Source: an uncultured Oscillospiraceae bacterium (GTDB lineage: Bacteria > Bacillota > Clostridia > Oscillospirales > Acutalibacteraceae). From it: DNA of 7,923 nucleotides. This document shows, piece by piece, positions 1 to 6,948 of this stretch. The stretch spans positions 1 through 7,923 of the forward strand of contig CAJKXG010000050.1 in the NCBI GenBank assembly GCA_905203795.1, in the 5' to 3' direction. The position numbers and the translations under genes were made by a program. A model generated the notes under the pieces. The model saw nothing but the letters and a program-made list of their open reading frames with translations. It ran no database searches and had not been told where the DNA came from. Every line of letters starts with the position of its first letter. Position 1 is the first letter of the stretch.

Positions 1-1
1 C

Positions 2-937
2 TTACGCTTTGCCGGCGCTGCCCAGCACAGTTTCGATCTTGTGCTTCACGACCGCGGTGATGTTGTCGCGGCCCTCCGCCAGATATTGACGGGGATCGAA
101 GTGGGTGGGATTTTCCGCGAGGTGCTTGCGCACGCCCGCCGTCATCGCCAGACGCAGGCCGGAGTCGACGTTGATCTTGCAGACCGCCATCGAAGCCGCC
201 TGACGCAGCATGTCTTCCGGAATGCCGATGGCGTCCGCCATCTGACCGCCGAACTGGTTGACCGTCGCGACATATTCCGGCATGACCGAGGACGCGCCGT
301 GCAGCACGATCGGATATCCCGGCAGACGGTTCATGACTTCTTGCAGAATGTCAAAACGGAGCTGCGGCTTCTGACCCGGCTTGAACTTGAACGCGCCATG
401 GCTGGTGCCGATGGCGATCGCCAGCGAATCCACGCCCGTGCGGGACACGAAATCCTGCACCTGATCGGGATCGGTGTAATTCGCCTTGTCGCTTTCCACG
501 CTGACTTCATCTTCCACGCCGGCGAGCTGACCCAGTTCGCCTTCGACCGTGACGCCGCGCGCATGGGCATATTCCACGACCTTCTTGGTCACGGCGACAT
601 TCTCTTCGTAATCGAGGTGAGAACCGTCGATCATGACCGAGGTGAAACCGCCGTCGATGCAATCCTTGCACAGCTCAAAGCTGGAGCCGTGGTCGAGATG
701 CAGCGCGATCGGCAGACCCGTCTCCGCCACCGCCGCCTGCACCATGTTGTACAGATAGGCGTGATGGGCATATTTGCGCGCCGAGCCGGAAACCTGCAGG
801 ATCACAGGGGAGTTCAGCTCTTTGCAGGCTTCGATGATGCCTTGCATGATTTCCATGTTGTTGACGTTGAACGCGCCGATGGCGTAGCCGCCGTCATACG
901 CTTTTTGGAACATTTCCTTGGTGTTTACGAGGGGCAT
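2..937 (-). CDS. fba: Class II (IIB) fructose-1,6-bisphosphate aldolase
   Basis: This gene encodes a zinc-dependent cytoplasmic aldolase that interconverts fructose-1,6-bisphosphate with dihydroxyacetone phosphate and glyceraldehyde-3-phosphate in glycolysis and gluconeogenesis. The 311-aa product is a complete TIM barrel of the usual class IIB length. Visible family motifs are HLDHGSSFE (residues 80-88, with catalytic Asp82 and zinc ligand His83), EGELGQLAGVED (132-143), IGTSHGAFKF (176-185, zinc ligand His180), VLHGASS (211-217, zinc ligand His213) and CKINVDSGLRLA (253-264, phosphate binding). The frame can be opened to a TTG at 946, but that codon touches the AGGAGGT ribosome binding site; the ATG at 937 lies 8 bases from it and is the better start. 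The stop TAA is at 2-4, so the gene is complete. It has its own promoter-like sequence and lies 124 bases downstream of the sleL-like gene on the same strand. Related tagatose-bisphosphate aldolases share the fold, but the sequence pattern favours a glycolytic Fba. Confidence 0.95.
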   Translation of the reverse strand: MPLVNTKEMFQKAYDGGYAIGAFNVNNMEIMQGIIEACKELNSPVILQVSGSARKYAHHAYLYNMVQAAVAETGLPIALHLDHGSSFELCKDCIDGGFTSVMIDGSHLDYEENVAVTKKVVEYAHARGVTVEGELGQLAGVEDEVSVESDKANYTDPDQVQDFVSRTGVDSLAIAIGTSHGAFKFKPGQKPQLRFDILQEVMNRLPGYPIVLHGASSVMPEYVATVNQFGGQMADAIGIPEDMLRQAASMAVCKINVDSGLRLAMTAGVRKHLAENPTHFDPRQYLAEGRDNITAVVKHKIETVLGSAGKA

Positions 938-945
938 GTTGGTCA

Positions 946-952
946 ACCTCCT
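946..952 (-). promoter_or_regulatory. Ribosome binding site of fba
   Basis: The minus strand reads AGGAGGT here, a near-perfect Shine-Dalgarno sequence, 8 bases before the ATG at 937. It decides the start codon, because the upstream in-frame TTG at 946 overlaps it and could not be used efficiently. Confidence 0.85.
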
Positions 953-972
953 GAATTTTCAAAGATACCTCC

Positions 973-1000
973 ATTATACACCATTTCACAGGGAAGTAAA
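973..1000 (-). promoter_or_regulatory. Probable vegetative (sigma-A) promoter of fba
   Basis: The minus strand carries a perfect TATAAT at 978-973 and TTTACT (4 of 6 matches to TTGACA) at 1000-995, separated by 16 bases. Transcription would start near 966, giving a leader of about 29 bases that contains the AGGAGGT site. The position directly before a housekeeping gene supports it; the start point is inferred. Confidence 0.6.
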
Positions 1001-1061
1001 AGGGAAACGAAAGAAAAAAATGACGCTTTGGCGGTGAAATTCTTGTGTAAAATAGCAAAAT

Positions 1062-2339
1062 TCAGCGAATATTGTACAGCGCGTTCAGCACCGCCCAGTT
1101 TTGCGGGAACCAGCGCATCACGTTCCAATACGACACGCCCTGCAAGCCGTATTCGATGGGCAGCGCCAGCTTGGCGTCGATGCTGCGTGCGTCCTCAAAC
1201 CACACCACATGCTGCCGCCGCTCGTCGTCGTAATAGTTGAAAAACGGCGCTTGGGCGGTCTCGTCGAAGCGAATCTCCGCGCCGACCTGTTGTGCCAGCT
1301 CCACCGCGCCGACATTGGACAGCGATTTTGCCCGCGATTCGCCCTGCACAAACGGCAGCGTCCAGTCGTAGCCGTAGTTGGGGATGCCCATGAAGATCTT
1401 TTCCGGCGCGATCTGCGTGACGGCGAAATCCAGTACCTGCCGCACCTTGTTGATGGGGGCGACAGCCATCGGCGGACCGTAGGTATAGCCCCATTCGTAG
1501 GTCATGAGCAGCACGGCGTTGCTGGCTTCCCCCAGCGCGCGGTAGTTGTGCGCCTCATACAGCAGTCCCGGCTGATCGGCGGAGGTTTTGGGTGCGAGCG
1601 CGGTGATGACGGTGTAGCCCGCTTCGTTCATGCGGGTGGTGGCGAGACGGATGAACTCGACATACGCGTCCCTGTCCTCCGGCAGCACATACTCGAAATC
1701 CACGTCCAGCCCGACATAGCCCTTCTCCTGCATGACGGCGAGCAGCTGGTCGATCAGGTGATTCTGCATCTCGATATCGTTTAGCAGCGTGTGCGCCAGT
1801 TGATTGCTGAATACTCCCTCCGGCGACAGCGTGGAAATGAGCAGGATCGGCGACACGCCGTATTCCTGCGCGATGCGCACGACTTCCTCATCGCCCTCCG
1901 GCACGACCAATTCTCCGTTTTCGTCGAAGCCGTAGGTGAAGATGGTGAGATAGGTGAGGTAAGGCAGCGTTTGCCGCAGTACGGCGCGGTCGATGAAGGG
2001 ATAGGCGTAGCCGTTGACCGATAGTTCGCCGCGTTTTTCTTGATTGTAGTCGATGACCAGCGTTTGACCCGGGGTGACGGTCGCCAGCCCCATCAGTTCG
2101 GGGTTGTTGCGCAGCAGTTGATTGGTCGTCACGCCGAAGCTCTCGGCGATGGAGGTCAGCGTGTCGCCCGCCTGCACGGTGTATGTGCGGTTCGGGAACA
2201 GGATGACCAGCGTTTGTCCGGGGGTGAGCGCGGTGTTGTCGCCCAGCCCGTTGTCGGCGATGAGACGTGCTTCGGATATGCCGTAGCGCTGCGCGATGGT
2301 GTACAGACTTTCGCCGGCAGTGACCACGTGGATGATCAT
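1062..2339 (-). CDS. SleL/YaaH-like spore peptidoglycan hydrolase (two LysM domains plus GH18)
   Basis: The 425-aa product has two N-terminal LysM peptidoglycan-binding repeats (about residues 2-47 and 51-97, each ending in TPGQTLVI) followed by a glycoside hydrolase family 18 barrel (about 105-422). The GH18 catalytic motif is present as GLDVDFEY (210-217), with Glu216 the predicted acid/base and Asp214 its partner; YEWG (281-284), MGIPNYGYDW (317-326) and the late WFEDARS segment (380-386) also fit. Length and architecture match Bacillus YaaH/SleL, an N-acetylglucosaminidase that degrades cortex fragments containing muramic-delta-lactam during germination. There is no signal peptide: the protein starts directly with LysM, as expected for an enzyme made in the mother cell and laid onto the spore rather than secreted. 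The ATG at 2339 is preceded by AAAGGAGG 8 bases upstream, and a sigma-E-like promoter lies before that. Paralogues of this build (such as YdhD) exist in Bacillus, so the exact orthologue is uncertain and I give no symbol. The intact catalytic motif argues that it is an active enzyme. Confidence 0.9.
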   Translation of the reverse strand: MIIHVVTAGESLYTIAQRYGISEARLIADNGLGDNTALTPGQTLVILFPNRTYTVQAGDTLTSIAESFGVTTNQLLRNNPELMGLATVTPGQTLVIDYNQEKRGELSVNGYAYPFIDRAVLRQTLPYLTYLTIFTYGFDENGELVVPEGDEEVVRIAQEYGVSPILLISTLSPEGVFSNQLAHTLLNDIEMQNHLIDQLLAVMQEKGYVGLDVDFEYVLPEDRDAYVEFIRLATTRMNEAGYTVITALAPKTSADQPGLLYEAHNYRALGEASNAVLLMTYEWGYTYGPPMAVAPINKVRQVLDFAVTQIAPEKIFMGIPNYGYDWTLPFVQGESRAKSLSNVGAVELAQQVGAEIRFDETAQAPFFNYYDDERRQHVVWFEDARSIDAKLALPIEYGLQGVSYWNVMRWFPQNWAVLNALYNIR

Positions 2340-2347
2340 GGGAATCC

Positions 2348-2355
2348 CCTCCTTT
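2348..2355 (-). promoter_or_regulatory. Ribosome binding site of the sleL/yaaH-like gene
   Basis: AAAGGAGG on the minus strand, 8 bases before the ATG at 2339. It is a strong site and fixes the start, so the first LysM repeat is the true N-terminus and no signal peptide has been missed. Confidence 0.8.
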
Positions 2356-2367
2356 GATGATGCTGTA

Positions 2368-2396
2368 TGTATATGCGAGGGGGAGGGGGAATATGA
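2368..2396 (-). promoter_or_regulatory. Candidate sigma-E (sporulation) promoter of the sleL/yaaH-like gene
   Basis: On the minus strand TCATATT (2396-2390) matches the Bacillus sigma-E -35 consensus KMATATT at every position, and CATATACA (2375-2368) resembles the -10 consensus CATACANT. The gap between them is 14 bases, within the known 13-15. A start near 2362 would give a leader of about 22 bases containing the ribosome binding site. Bacillus subtilis yaaH is a sigma-E gene, so the match fits the predicted function. The call rests on short motifs and on consensus knowledge from Bacillus. Confidence 0.5.
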
Positions 2397-2440
2397 AAAA
2401 TTTTTGAAATAGATGAGCGATTCCGAGCGGCTAAATCGTG

Positions 2441-2457
2441 TATAATGTAGAAGGGAG
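2441..2457 (+). promoter_or_regulatory. Possible -10 box and ribosome binding site of the small secreted peptide gene
   Basis: A perfect TATAAT lies at 2441-2446 and AAGGGAG at 2451-2457, the latter 8 bases before the ATG at 2466. No good -35 sequence is found at 16-18 bases. A start 7 bases after the -10 box would fall near 2453, giving a very short leader that still keeps GGGAG. The ribosome binding site is convincing; the promoter is weakly supported. Confidence 0.35.
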
Positions 2458-2465
2458 TGGCGTGC

Positions 2466-2660
2466 ATGAAACGAATAGGGATGCTGTTGCTCACACTGGC
2501 GCTGCTGTTGTGCGGGATTCCGGTGAGCGCGGAGGAAACACGCACAGTAGTCGGCAGACCGCTGCAGGAAAAACTGCGGGAATCGTCTCCCGACGATGTG
2601 GTGGCGGATGCTGTTTCATGGGTTTTAAGAAGAATACACGCCATGACCAGGTGTCGGTGA
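2466..2660 (+). CDS. Small predicted secreted peptide of unknown function
   Basis: This 64-aa ORF is the only likely gene on the plus strand. It begins MKRIGMLLLTLALLLCG, a positive N-terminus followed by a leucine-rich hydrophobic core, and has a signal-peptidase-I-like site after residue 22 (VSA before EE). The predicted mature part is about 42 residues, polar at first, then a possibly amphipathic helix (about 45-60) and a single Cys63 near the end. The Cys at 16 is not in a lipobox, because Leu precedes it, so it is probably not a lipoprotein. A ribosome binding site (AAGGGAG) sits 8 bases before the start and a strong terminator follows the stop, which argues for a real gene. It diverges from the sleL/yaaH-like gene and converges on the ABC transporter gene. 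I recognise no family. It could also be the surviving 5' end of a longer decayed secreted-protein gene, since the C-terminus (RIHAMTRCR) looks arbitrary. Confidence 0.5.
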   Translation: MKRIGMLLLTLALLLCGIPVSAEETRTVVGRPLQEKLRESSPDDVVADAVSWVLRRIHAMTRCR

Positions 2661-2683
2661 TGAAAGTTTGAGCGGATAAAGAT

Positions 2684-2713
2684 AAAAGACCTCTTGCAAG
2701 CAAGAGGTCTTTT
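2684..2713. terminator. Bidirectional intrinsic terminator
   Basis: A perfect 13-bp stem (AAAAGACCTCTTG paired with CAAGAGGTCTTTT) closes a 4-base loop CAAG. The plus-strand side ends in TTTTTGTCTTT and the minus-strand side in CTTTTATCTTTA. It lies between the convergent small peptide gene (stop at 2660) and the ABC transporter gene (stop at 2719), only 5 bases past the latter stop, and so can end both transcripts. Confidence 0.9.
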
Positions 2714-2718
2714 TGTCT

Positions 2719-5316
2719 TTATTCCGTTCGCAGGGCTTCCACGGGGTCTTTTTTGGCGGCCACGCGGGAGGGAATCACACCGGCGATCAGCGTCAGCACC
2801 ATGCTGATCACCACGAGGATCACCGCTCCGATCGGCGGCAGCGTCGCTACGCCGGCAATCTCGGTGAGAGACTGAATAATGGCGTTGATCGGAATGATCA
2901 ACAGCAGGGTGATGAGGATGCCCAGCGCACCCGCGGCAAATCCGACGATCAGCGTCTCTGCGTTGAACACACGGGACACGTCCTTCTTCGACGCGCCGAC
3001 ACTGCGCAGGATGCCGATCTCCTTGGTGCGCTCCAACACCGAAATATAGGTGATGATGCCGATCATGATCGAGGACACCACCAGCGAGATCGCCACAAAC
3101 GCGATCAACACATAGCTGATGGCGTTGATGATGGTGGTCACCGACGACATCATCAGTCCGATGTAATCCGTGTAGGTGATCTGCTGTGCTTCCTCGACGG
3201 TCTTGTTATACGCCGCGATGAAGTCCGTGATCTTGTCCTTGGCTTCAAAATCTTTGCAGTAAATTTTGATGCTGCTCGGATCGTCGAGACTGGCCACGCC
3301 CAGCGTTTCCAGATTGTCCGCGTAGGAGGTGGTCGGTGTGGTCATGCGCACATATGCGCGGATGGCGTTGGTCAGCTCGTCGCCTTCCAGTCCGGCAAAC
3401 AATGCCTGATGCTGCGGCGGGAGCGCCGTCATATCAAAGTTGGCGACCGCTTCTTCAATGTCCGCCGCAGTCTTGAACGCAAATCCGGTGAACACGTCGG
3501 TCGTCGGGTCGGCCTGCTGCGCTTTCACGATGTCGCTGTTGTTGTTGCGATCCATCACATATTGGCTCAGCGACGGCAGATACCCGACCATGCCGCCGAC
3601 AAACGACGACACGGACGATGCTTCCTCGGTGAATTTTGCCACGCCGACCACCTTGATCTCCAGCGCGTCGGTCAGCGCTTTTTTCATGTAATCGGCGTTT
3701 TCCGACTGATCCACGTAAATGCCCGTTTCGCTTTTCTCGTAGAGATCAGACGCCGCCATCACGCGGAATGTCCGCCCGATCAGGTCGTCATATTCGTAGT
3801 CCGCATAAGACGGCTCCGTCGCGCCGTTGTCCTCCTGCAACGTCGTCCGAAGCTCTTCACGGTCGAGAATGCCCAGCGTATACAGGCTGTAGTCGGTGAT
3901 GCGGTTGTTTTTGTCCAGCAGCAGCACGACTTCGTCATAGGCTTCCGGCATTTTGCCGCTGAGCAGTTCGTAGTAGTTCTTTTGCAGTGCTTCGTCGGTG
4001 AAAATTTCGGTGAACAGATCCGAATCGTTGGCGGAGGCGAACATGGAAGCCTGCGAGTCTAAGCGGCTTGCCAAGTATTTGTCCAGCTCCAGATCGTCGG
4101 TCAATGTGTTGGGGTTCGCCTGGACATAGTGGTTCGGATCATCGCAGTTGTAGATGTACAGGGTGGTGTTGTAGCCGTAACGGATATCCGCGGTATAGTC
4201 GTCCAGTTCATCGCGGTGGTCCTCGATGTAGGCGCGGAACGCTTTGAGATCATTGGTGCGGGATATGCTGTCCAGCATATGGATCTGTCGGAACAGATAA
4301 TCCTGCGTGTGCGCCTTTGAGGTGTCGATCTCTTCCTCGTCGTTACCGCGCGGGTGTCCCGCCGTCATCATGGAGGCGAGATCGAGCGACTGCCGGTCAA
4401 TGCTGACCGGATAGTTGGCGAGCGTTTCCGCTTCGGTGTTGTCGATGTATACCTGCACGCCGTTGGACAGCGACAGGATCAGCGCGATGCCGATGATGCC
4501 GATGCTGCCCGCAAAGGCGGTGAGCAGGGTGCGCGCTTTTTTGGTCATCAGGTTATGCAGACTGAGCGACAGCGCCGTGAAGAAGGACATCGAACGGTGT
4601 TTTTCCTTGGCGGGCGGTCGCTCCTCCGCTGTTTCGGTCTCGTAGGGATCGGTGTCGTCGATGATGGCGCCGTCCTTCAGCCGAATGACGCGGGTGGAAT
4701 ATTGCTGCGCCAGCTCAGGGTTGTGCGTGACCATGATGATCAGTCGATCCTGCGCGATCTCCTGGAGCAGATTCATGATCTGCACGCTGGTTTCGGAATC
4801 CAGCGCGCCGGTCGGTTCGTCCGCCAGTAGAATCTCGGGATCGTTGATGAGGGCGCGCGCGATGGCGACGCGCTGCATCTGCCCGCCGGAAAGTTGGTTC
4901 GGGCGCTTGTGCAGGTGGTCGTGCAGCCCTACCTTGTCCAGCACTTCGACGGCGCGGCGGCGGCGCTCCGACTTGGACACGCCGGACAGCGTGAGCGCCA
5001 GCTCGACATTGGCGAGCACAGTCTGGTGGGGGATGAGATTATAGCTTTGGAACACGAAACCGACCGCGTGATTGCGGTACGCGTCCCAGTCGCGGTCTTT
5101 GAAATGCTTGGTGGATTTGCCGTCGATGAGCAGATCGCCGGAATCGTATTGATCCAACCCGCCGATGATGTTTAACAGGGTGGTTTTGCCGGAACCGCTC
5201 GGACCGAGAATGGAGACAAATTCACTGCGGCGAAAATTCAGACTGACGTCGTTCAGCGCTGTTTGATGCAGGTCGCCGACCGTGTAGGTTTTGCGAATGT
5301 GGTGAAGTTGCAGCAT
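2719..5316 (-). CDS. Fused ABC transporter ATPase and FtsX/MacB-type permease
   Basis: The 865-aa product joins a LolD/MacB-family ATPase to an FtsX-like permease. The ATPase (about residues 1-225) has Walker A GPSGSGKT (38-45), Q-loop Gln90, signature LSGGQ (142-146), Walker B ILLADE (162-167), D-loop GALD (170-173) and H-loop His198. A charged linker (225-240) leads to transmembrane segment 1 (about 265-288), a large extracytoplasmic domain (about 290-725) and three further segments (about 733-757, 786-812, 826-848), with the cytosolic FtsX motif [18 protein letters not shown] at 762-779. This MacB topology fits export of peptides or lipophilic compounds, or ATP-driven signalling across the membrane, rather than import. 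All ATPase motifs are intact. The ATG at 5316 is chosen over an upstream in-frame start at 5367 because AAAGGAG lies 7 bases before it and the protein then begins [11 protein letters not shown], typical of the family. The gene stands alone, with its own -10 box and terminator; no adaptor, two-component system or biosynthetic gene is next to it, so the substrate is unknown. Confidence 0.93.
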   Translation of the reverse strand: MLQLHHIRKTYTVGDLHQTALNDVSLNFRRSEFVSILGPSGSGKTTLLNIIGGLDQYDSGDLLIDGKSTKHFKDRDWDAYRNHAVGFVFQSYNLIPHQTVLANVELALTLSGVSKSERRRRAVEVLDKVGLHDHLHKRPNQLSGGQMQRVAIARALINDPEILLADEPTGALDSETSVQIMNLLQEIAQDRLIIMVTHNPELAQQYSTRVIRLKDGAIIDDTDPYETETAEERPPAKEKHRSMSFFTALSLSLHNLMTKKARTLLTAFAGSIGIIGIALILSLSNGVQVYIDNTEAETLANYPVSIDRQSLDLASMMTAGHPRGNDEEEIDTSKAHTQDYLFRQIHMLDSISRTNDLKAFRAYIEDHRDELDDYTADIRYGYNTTLYIYNCDDPNHYVQANPNTLTDDLELDKYLASRLDSQASMFASANDSDLFTEIFTDEALQKNYYELLSGKMPEAYDEVVLLLDKNNRITDYSLYTLGILDREELRTTLQEDNGATEPSYADYEYDDLIGRTFRVMAASDLYEKSETGIYVDQSENADYMKKALTDALEIKVVGVAKFTEEASSVSSFVGGMVGYLPSLSQYVMDRNNNSDIVKAQQADPTTDVFTGFAFKTAADIEEAVANFDMTALPPQHQALFAGLEGDELTNAIRAYVRMTTPTTSYADNLETLGVASLDDPSSIKIYCKDFEAKDKITDFIAAYNKTVEEAQQITYTDYIGLMMSSVTTIINAISYVLIAFVAISLVVSSIMIGIITYISVLERTKEIGILRSVGASKKDVSRVFNAETLIVGFAAGALGILITLLLIIPINAIIQSLTEIAGVATLPPIGAVILVVISMVLTLIAGVIPSRVAAKKDPVEALRTE

Positions 5317-5323
5317 AGGCAGA

Positions 5324-5330
5324 CTCCTTT
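5324..5330 (-). promoter_or_regulatory. Ribosome binding site of the ABC transporter gene
   Basis: AAAGGAG on the minus strand, 7 bases before the ATG at 5316. It shows that the 17 codons of open frame upstream of that ATG are probably leader and not coding. Confidence 0.8.
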
Positions 5331-5358
5331 CAGGAAGACATTTCCATTGATATGATCG

Positions 5359-5387
5359 ATTATACAACAGCGAACGGCAGAATTCAT
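5359..5387 (-). promoter_or_regulatory. Probable promoter of the ABC transporter gene
   Basis: The minus strand has a perfect TATAAT at 5364-5359. The hexamer 17 bases upstream, ATGAAT, matches the -35 consensus at only 3 of 6 positions, so the promoter may be weak or need an activator. Transcription would start near 5352, leaving a leader of about 36 bases. It lies in the AT-rich gap after the gatB terminator. Confidence 0.5.
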
Positions 5388-5486
5388 AAAGAAACAGTGA
5401 ACAATTTGTAGAATTTGCGGATTAATGCGATGGAATGGGCATTAAGATATACATATATATCGGTCAAGGGGATTTCGGAAACGGCA

Positions 5487-5525
5487 CAAACAAAAACACA
5501 GGCGGATCAAGTCGATCCGCCTGTG
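5487..5525 (-). terminator. Intrinsic terminator of the gat operon
   Basis: A perfect 12-bp stem (CACAGGCGGATC paired with GATCCGCCTGTG, 5497-5525) with a 5-base loop is followed on the minus strand by TTTTTGTTTG. It begins 7 bases after the gatB stop codon and separates the gat operon from the ABC transporter gene. The plus-strand side lacks a T run, so it works in one direction. Confidence 0.88.
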
Positions 5526-5532
5526 CCGCTCT

Positions 5533-6948
5533 TTATTGGTTGATCAATTGTATCAGCAGTTGTTCGGCTGCCTGTGCGTCCGCCTTGCCGCGGGTGGCCT
5601 TCATCACGCCGCCCAGCAGCGATTTCAGCGCCTTCTCCTTGCCGCCGCGATAATCCGCGACCGCGTTCGGATTGTCGGCGATCACCTGTTCGCACAGCGC
5701 CCGCAGCGCGCCTTCGTCCACACCCGCCATGTCCTCCTCGCTGACCAGTTCGGACACCGGTTTGCCGGTATCCATCATCTTTTCCAGCGTGGATTTGGCG
5801 AGATTCATCTTCAGCTTGCCGCTGTCGATCAACTGCACCAGTTCGCGCAATCGTTCCGCCGTGACCGGCAGTTCGCCGCTTTCTTTGTCCGCGTCGGTGG
5901 GCAGGCGGCGGAAAATCTGCCCGATGATGAAGTTGGACACCGTGCGGGGCGACGCGCCGTCGCTCGCCGTCTCAAACAATTCCGCAATCTGGCGGTATTT
6001 CACCAGCTTTTGCGCATCCGCTTCGGGGATGTTCCACTCGCCGACATAGCGCGCATACCGCTCGTCCGGCAGCTCCGGCAGCGCGGCGCGCAGCTCCTCG
6101 ATTTCCTCCGCCGAGGTGGCGATGGTCACCAAGTCCGGCTCGCGGAAATAGCGGTAGTCGTTGGCGTCCTCTTTGCCGCGCATGCTTTCGGTGATATCCA
6201 GCTCGTCGTTGTAGCGGCGGGTCTCCTGCACGACTTCCTCACCGCTTTCCACCACGTCGATCTGCCGCTCAAATTCATATGCCACGGCTTTTTCGATGAA
6301 GGTGAACGAGTTCATGTTTTTAATTTCGGTGCGCGTCCCCAGTTTTTCCGACTCTGCGGGACGGATGGACAGGTTGACGTCGCAGCGCATCGAGCCTTCC
6401 TGCATCTTGCAATCGGAAATGCCGATGTATTTCATCATCAACTGCAGTTTCTCGAGATATTCCCGAATTTCGTCCGTGCTGCTGAAATCCGGCTCGGTCA
6501 CGATCTCGATCAGCGGTACGCCGCCGCGGTTGTAGTCCACATACGTGTCGCCGCGGTCGTGCACCAGCTTGCCCGCGTCCTCTTCGATGTGGATGCGGGT
6601 CAGGCGGATCTTTTTGCCGGACGACAACTGCACATACCCGTGCTCGCACAGCGGGCGGTCAAACTGCGAGATCTGATACGCCTTGGGCAGGTCGGGGTAG
6701 ACATAGTTTTTGCGATCCATCTTGGAGATGGCATTGATCGTGCAGTTGGTCACCAACCCCGCCATGATGGCGTAGCGCACCACCTGACGGTTCAGACGGG
6801 GCAGTGTGCCCGGCAGACCGATGCACACGGGGCAGCAGTTGGTGTTCGGTTCGCTGCCGAATTTGGTGGTGCAGCCGCAGAAAATTTTGGTATTGGTGGA
6901 TAATTCAATGTGCGTCTCCAGTCCGGCGACCAGTTCATAGCGGCTCAT
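5533..6948 (-). CDS. gatB: Aspartyl/glutamyl-tRNA(Asn/Gln) amidotransferase subunit B
   Basis: GatB is the kinase and tRNA-binding subunit of the GatCAB complex, which phosphorylates Glu-tRNA(Gln) or Asp-tRNA(Asn) and amidates it with ammonia passed from GatA. The 471-aa product is full length for the family. The N-terminal cradle domain (about 1-290) carries GLETHIEL (9-16), PVCIGLPGTLP (40-50), YVYPDLPKAYQISQFD (82-97), HIEEDAGKLVH (120-130), DYNRGGVPLIEIVTEPD (138-154) and GTRTEIKNMNSF (204-215). A helical and YqeY-like tail domain (about 295-471) follows, ending in the MKATRGKADA motif used in tRNA recognition. Four cysteines (24, 26, 39, 42) form the zinc site found in many but not all GatB proteins. 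The ATG at 6948 overlaps the gatA stop as ATGA, indicating translational coupling, and a GGGGGG run just upstream can act as a weak ribosome binding site. A slightly longer open frame to 6963 lacks this fit. A terminator follows directly, so gatB is the last gene of its operon. Confidence 0.96.
   Translation of the reverse strand: MSRYELVAGLETHIELSTNTKIFCGCTTKFGSEPNTNCCPVCIGLPGTLPRLNRQVVRYAIMAGLVTNCTINAISKMDRKNYVYPDLPKAYQISQFDRPLCEHGYVQLSSGKKIRLTRIHIEEDAGKLVHDRGDTYVDYNRGGVPLIEIVTEPDFSSTDEIREYLEKLQLMMKYIGISDCKMQEGSMRCDVNLSIRPAESEKLGTRTEIKNMNSFTFIEKAVAYEFERQIDVVESGEEVVQETRRYNDELDITESMRGKEDANDYRYFREPDLVTIATSAEEIEELRAALPELPDERYARYVGEWNIPEADAQKLVKYRQIAELFETASDGASPRTVSNFIIGQIFRRLPTDADKESGELPVTAERLRELVQLIDSGKLKMNLAKSTLEKMMDTGKPVSELVSEEDMAGVDEGALRALCEQVIADNPNAVADYRGGKEKALKSLLGGVMKATRGKADAQAAEQLLIQLINQ

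Noticed and set aside
1014..1033. Possible terminator after the sleL/yaaH-like gene.
   Set aside because: The stem is only three base pairs (CGC/GCG) despite the following T7 run, so it does not meet a reasonable standard for an intrinsic terminator.
41..1240. Long plus-strand open frame (399 codons) opposite fba and the end of the sleL/yaaH-like gene.
   Set aside because: It lies antisense to a well-supported gene, crosses an intergenic region, has no ribosome binding site, and its His/Arg-rich composition is what a GC-rich codon pattern produces on the opposite strand.
2336..2644. Minus-strand open frame of 102 codons that overlaps the small peptide gene and the sleL promoter region.
   Set aside because: It runs through the sigma-E-like promoter and the ribosome binding site of the next gene, has no signal of its own, and its product looks random.
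2713..4062. Plus-strand open frame of 449 codons opposite the ABC transporter gene.
   Set aside because: It starts inside the terminator hairpin, is extremely rich in His, Arg, Asp and Gly, has no recognisable domain, and mirrors a fully supported minus-strand gene.
5346..5360. Imperfect inverted repeat (ATTGAT-ATG-ATCGAT) between the -10 box and the ribosome binding site of the ABC transporter gene, considered as an operator.
   Set aside because: One arm has a mismatch and the sequence is short and AT-rich, so it is likely by chance; no regulator gene is nearby.
5446..5461. AT-rich palindrome GATATACATATATATC in the gap after gatB.
   Set aside because: It is a short TA-rich run expected by chance in an AT-rich intergenic region, with no T run or pairing beyond six bases.
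5536..6903. Plus-strand open frame of 455 codons covering almost the whole of gatB.
   Set aside because: It is an antisense shadow of a conserved gene, with low-complexity His/Arg/Ala-rich composition and no ribosome binding site.
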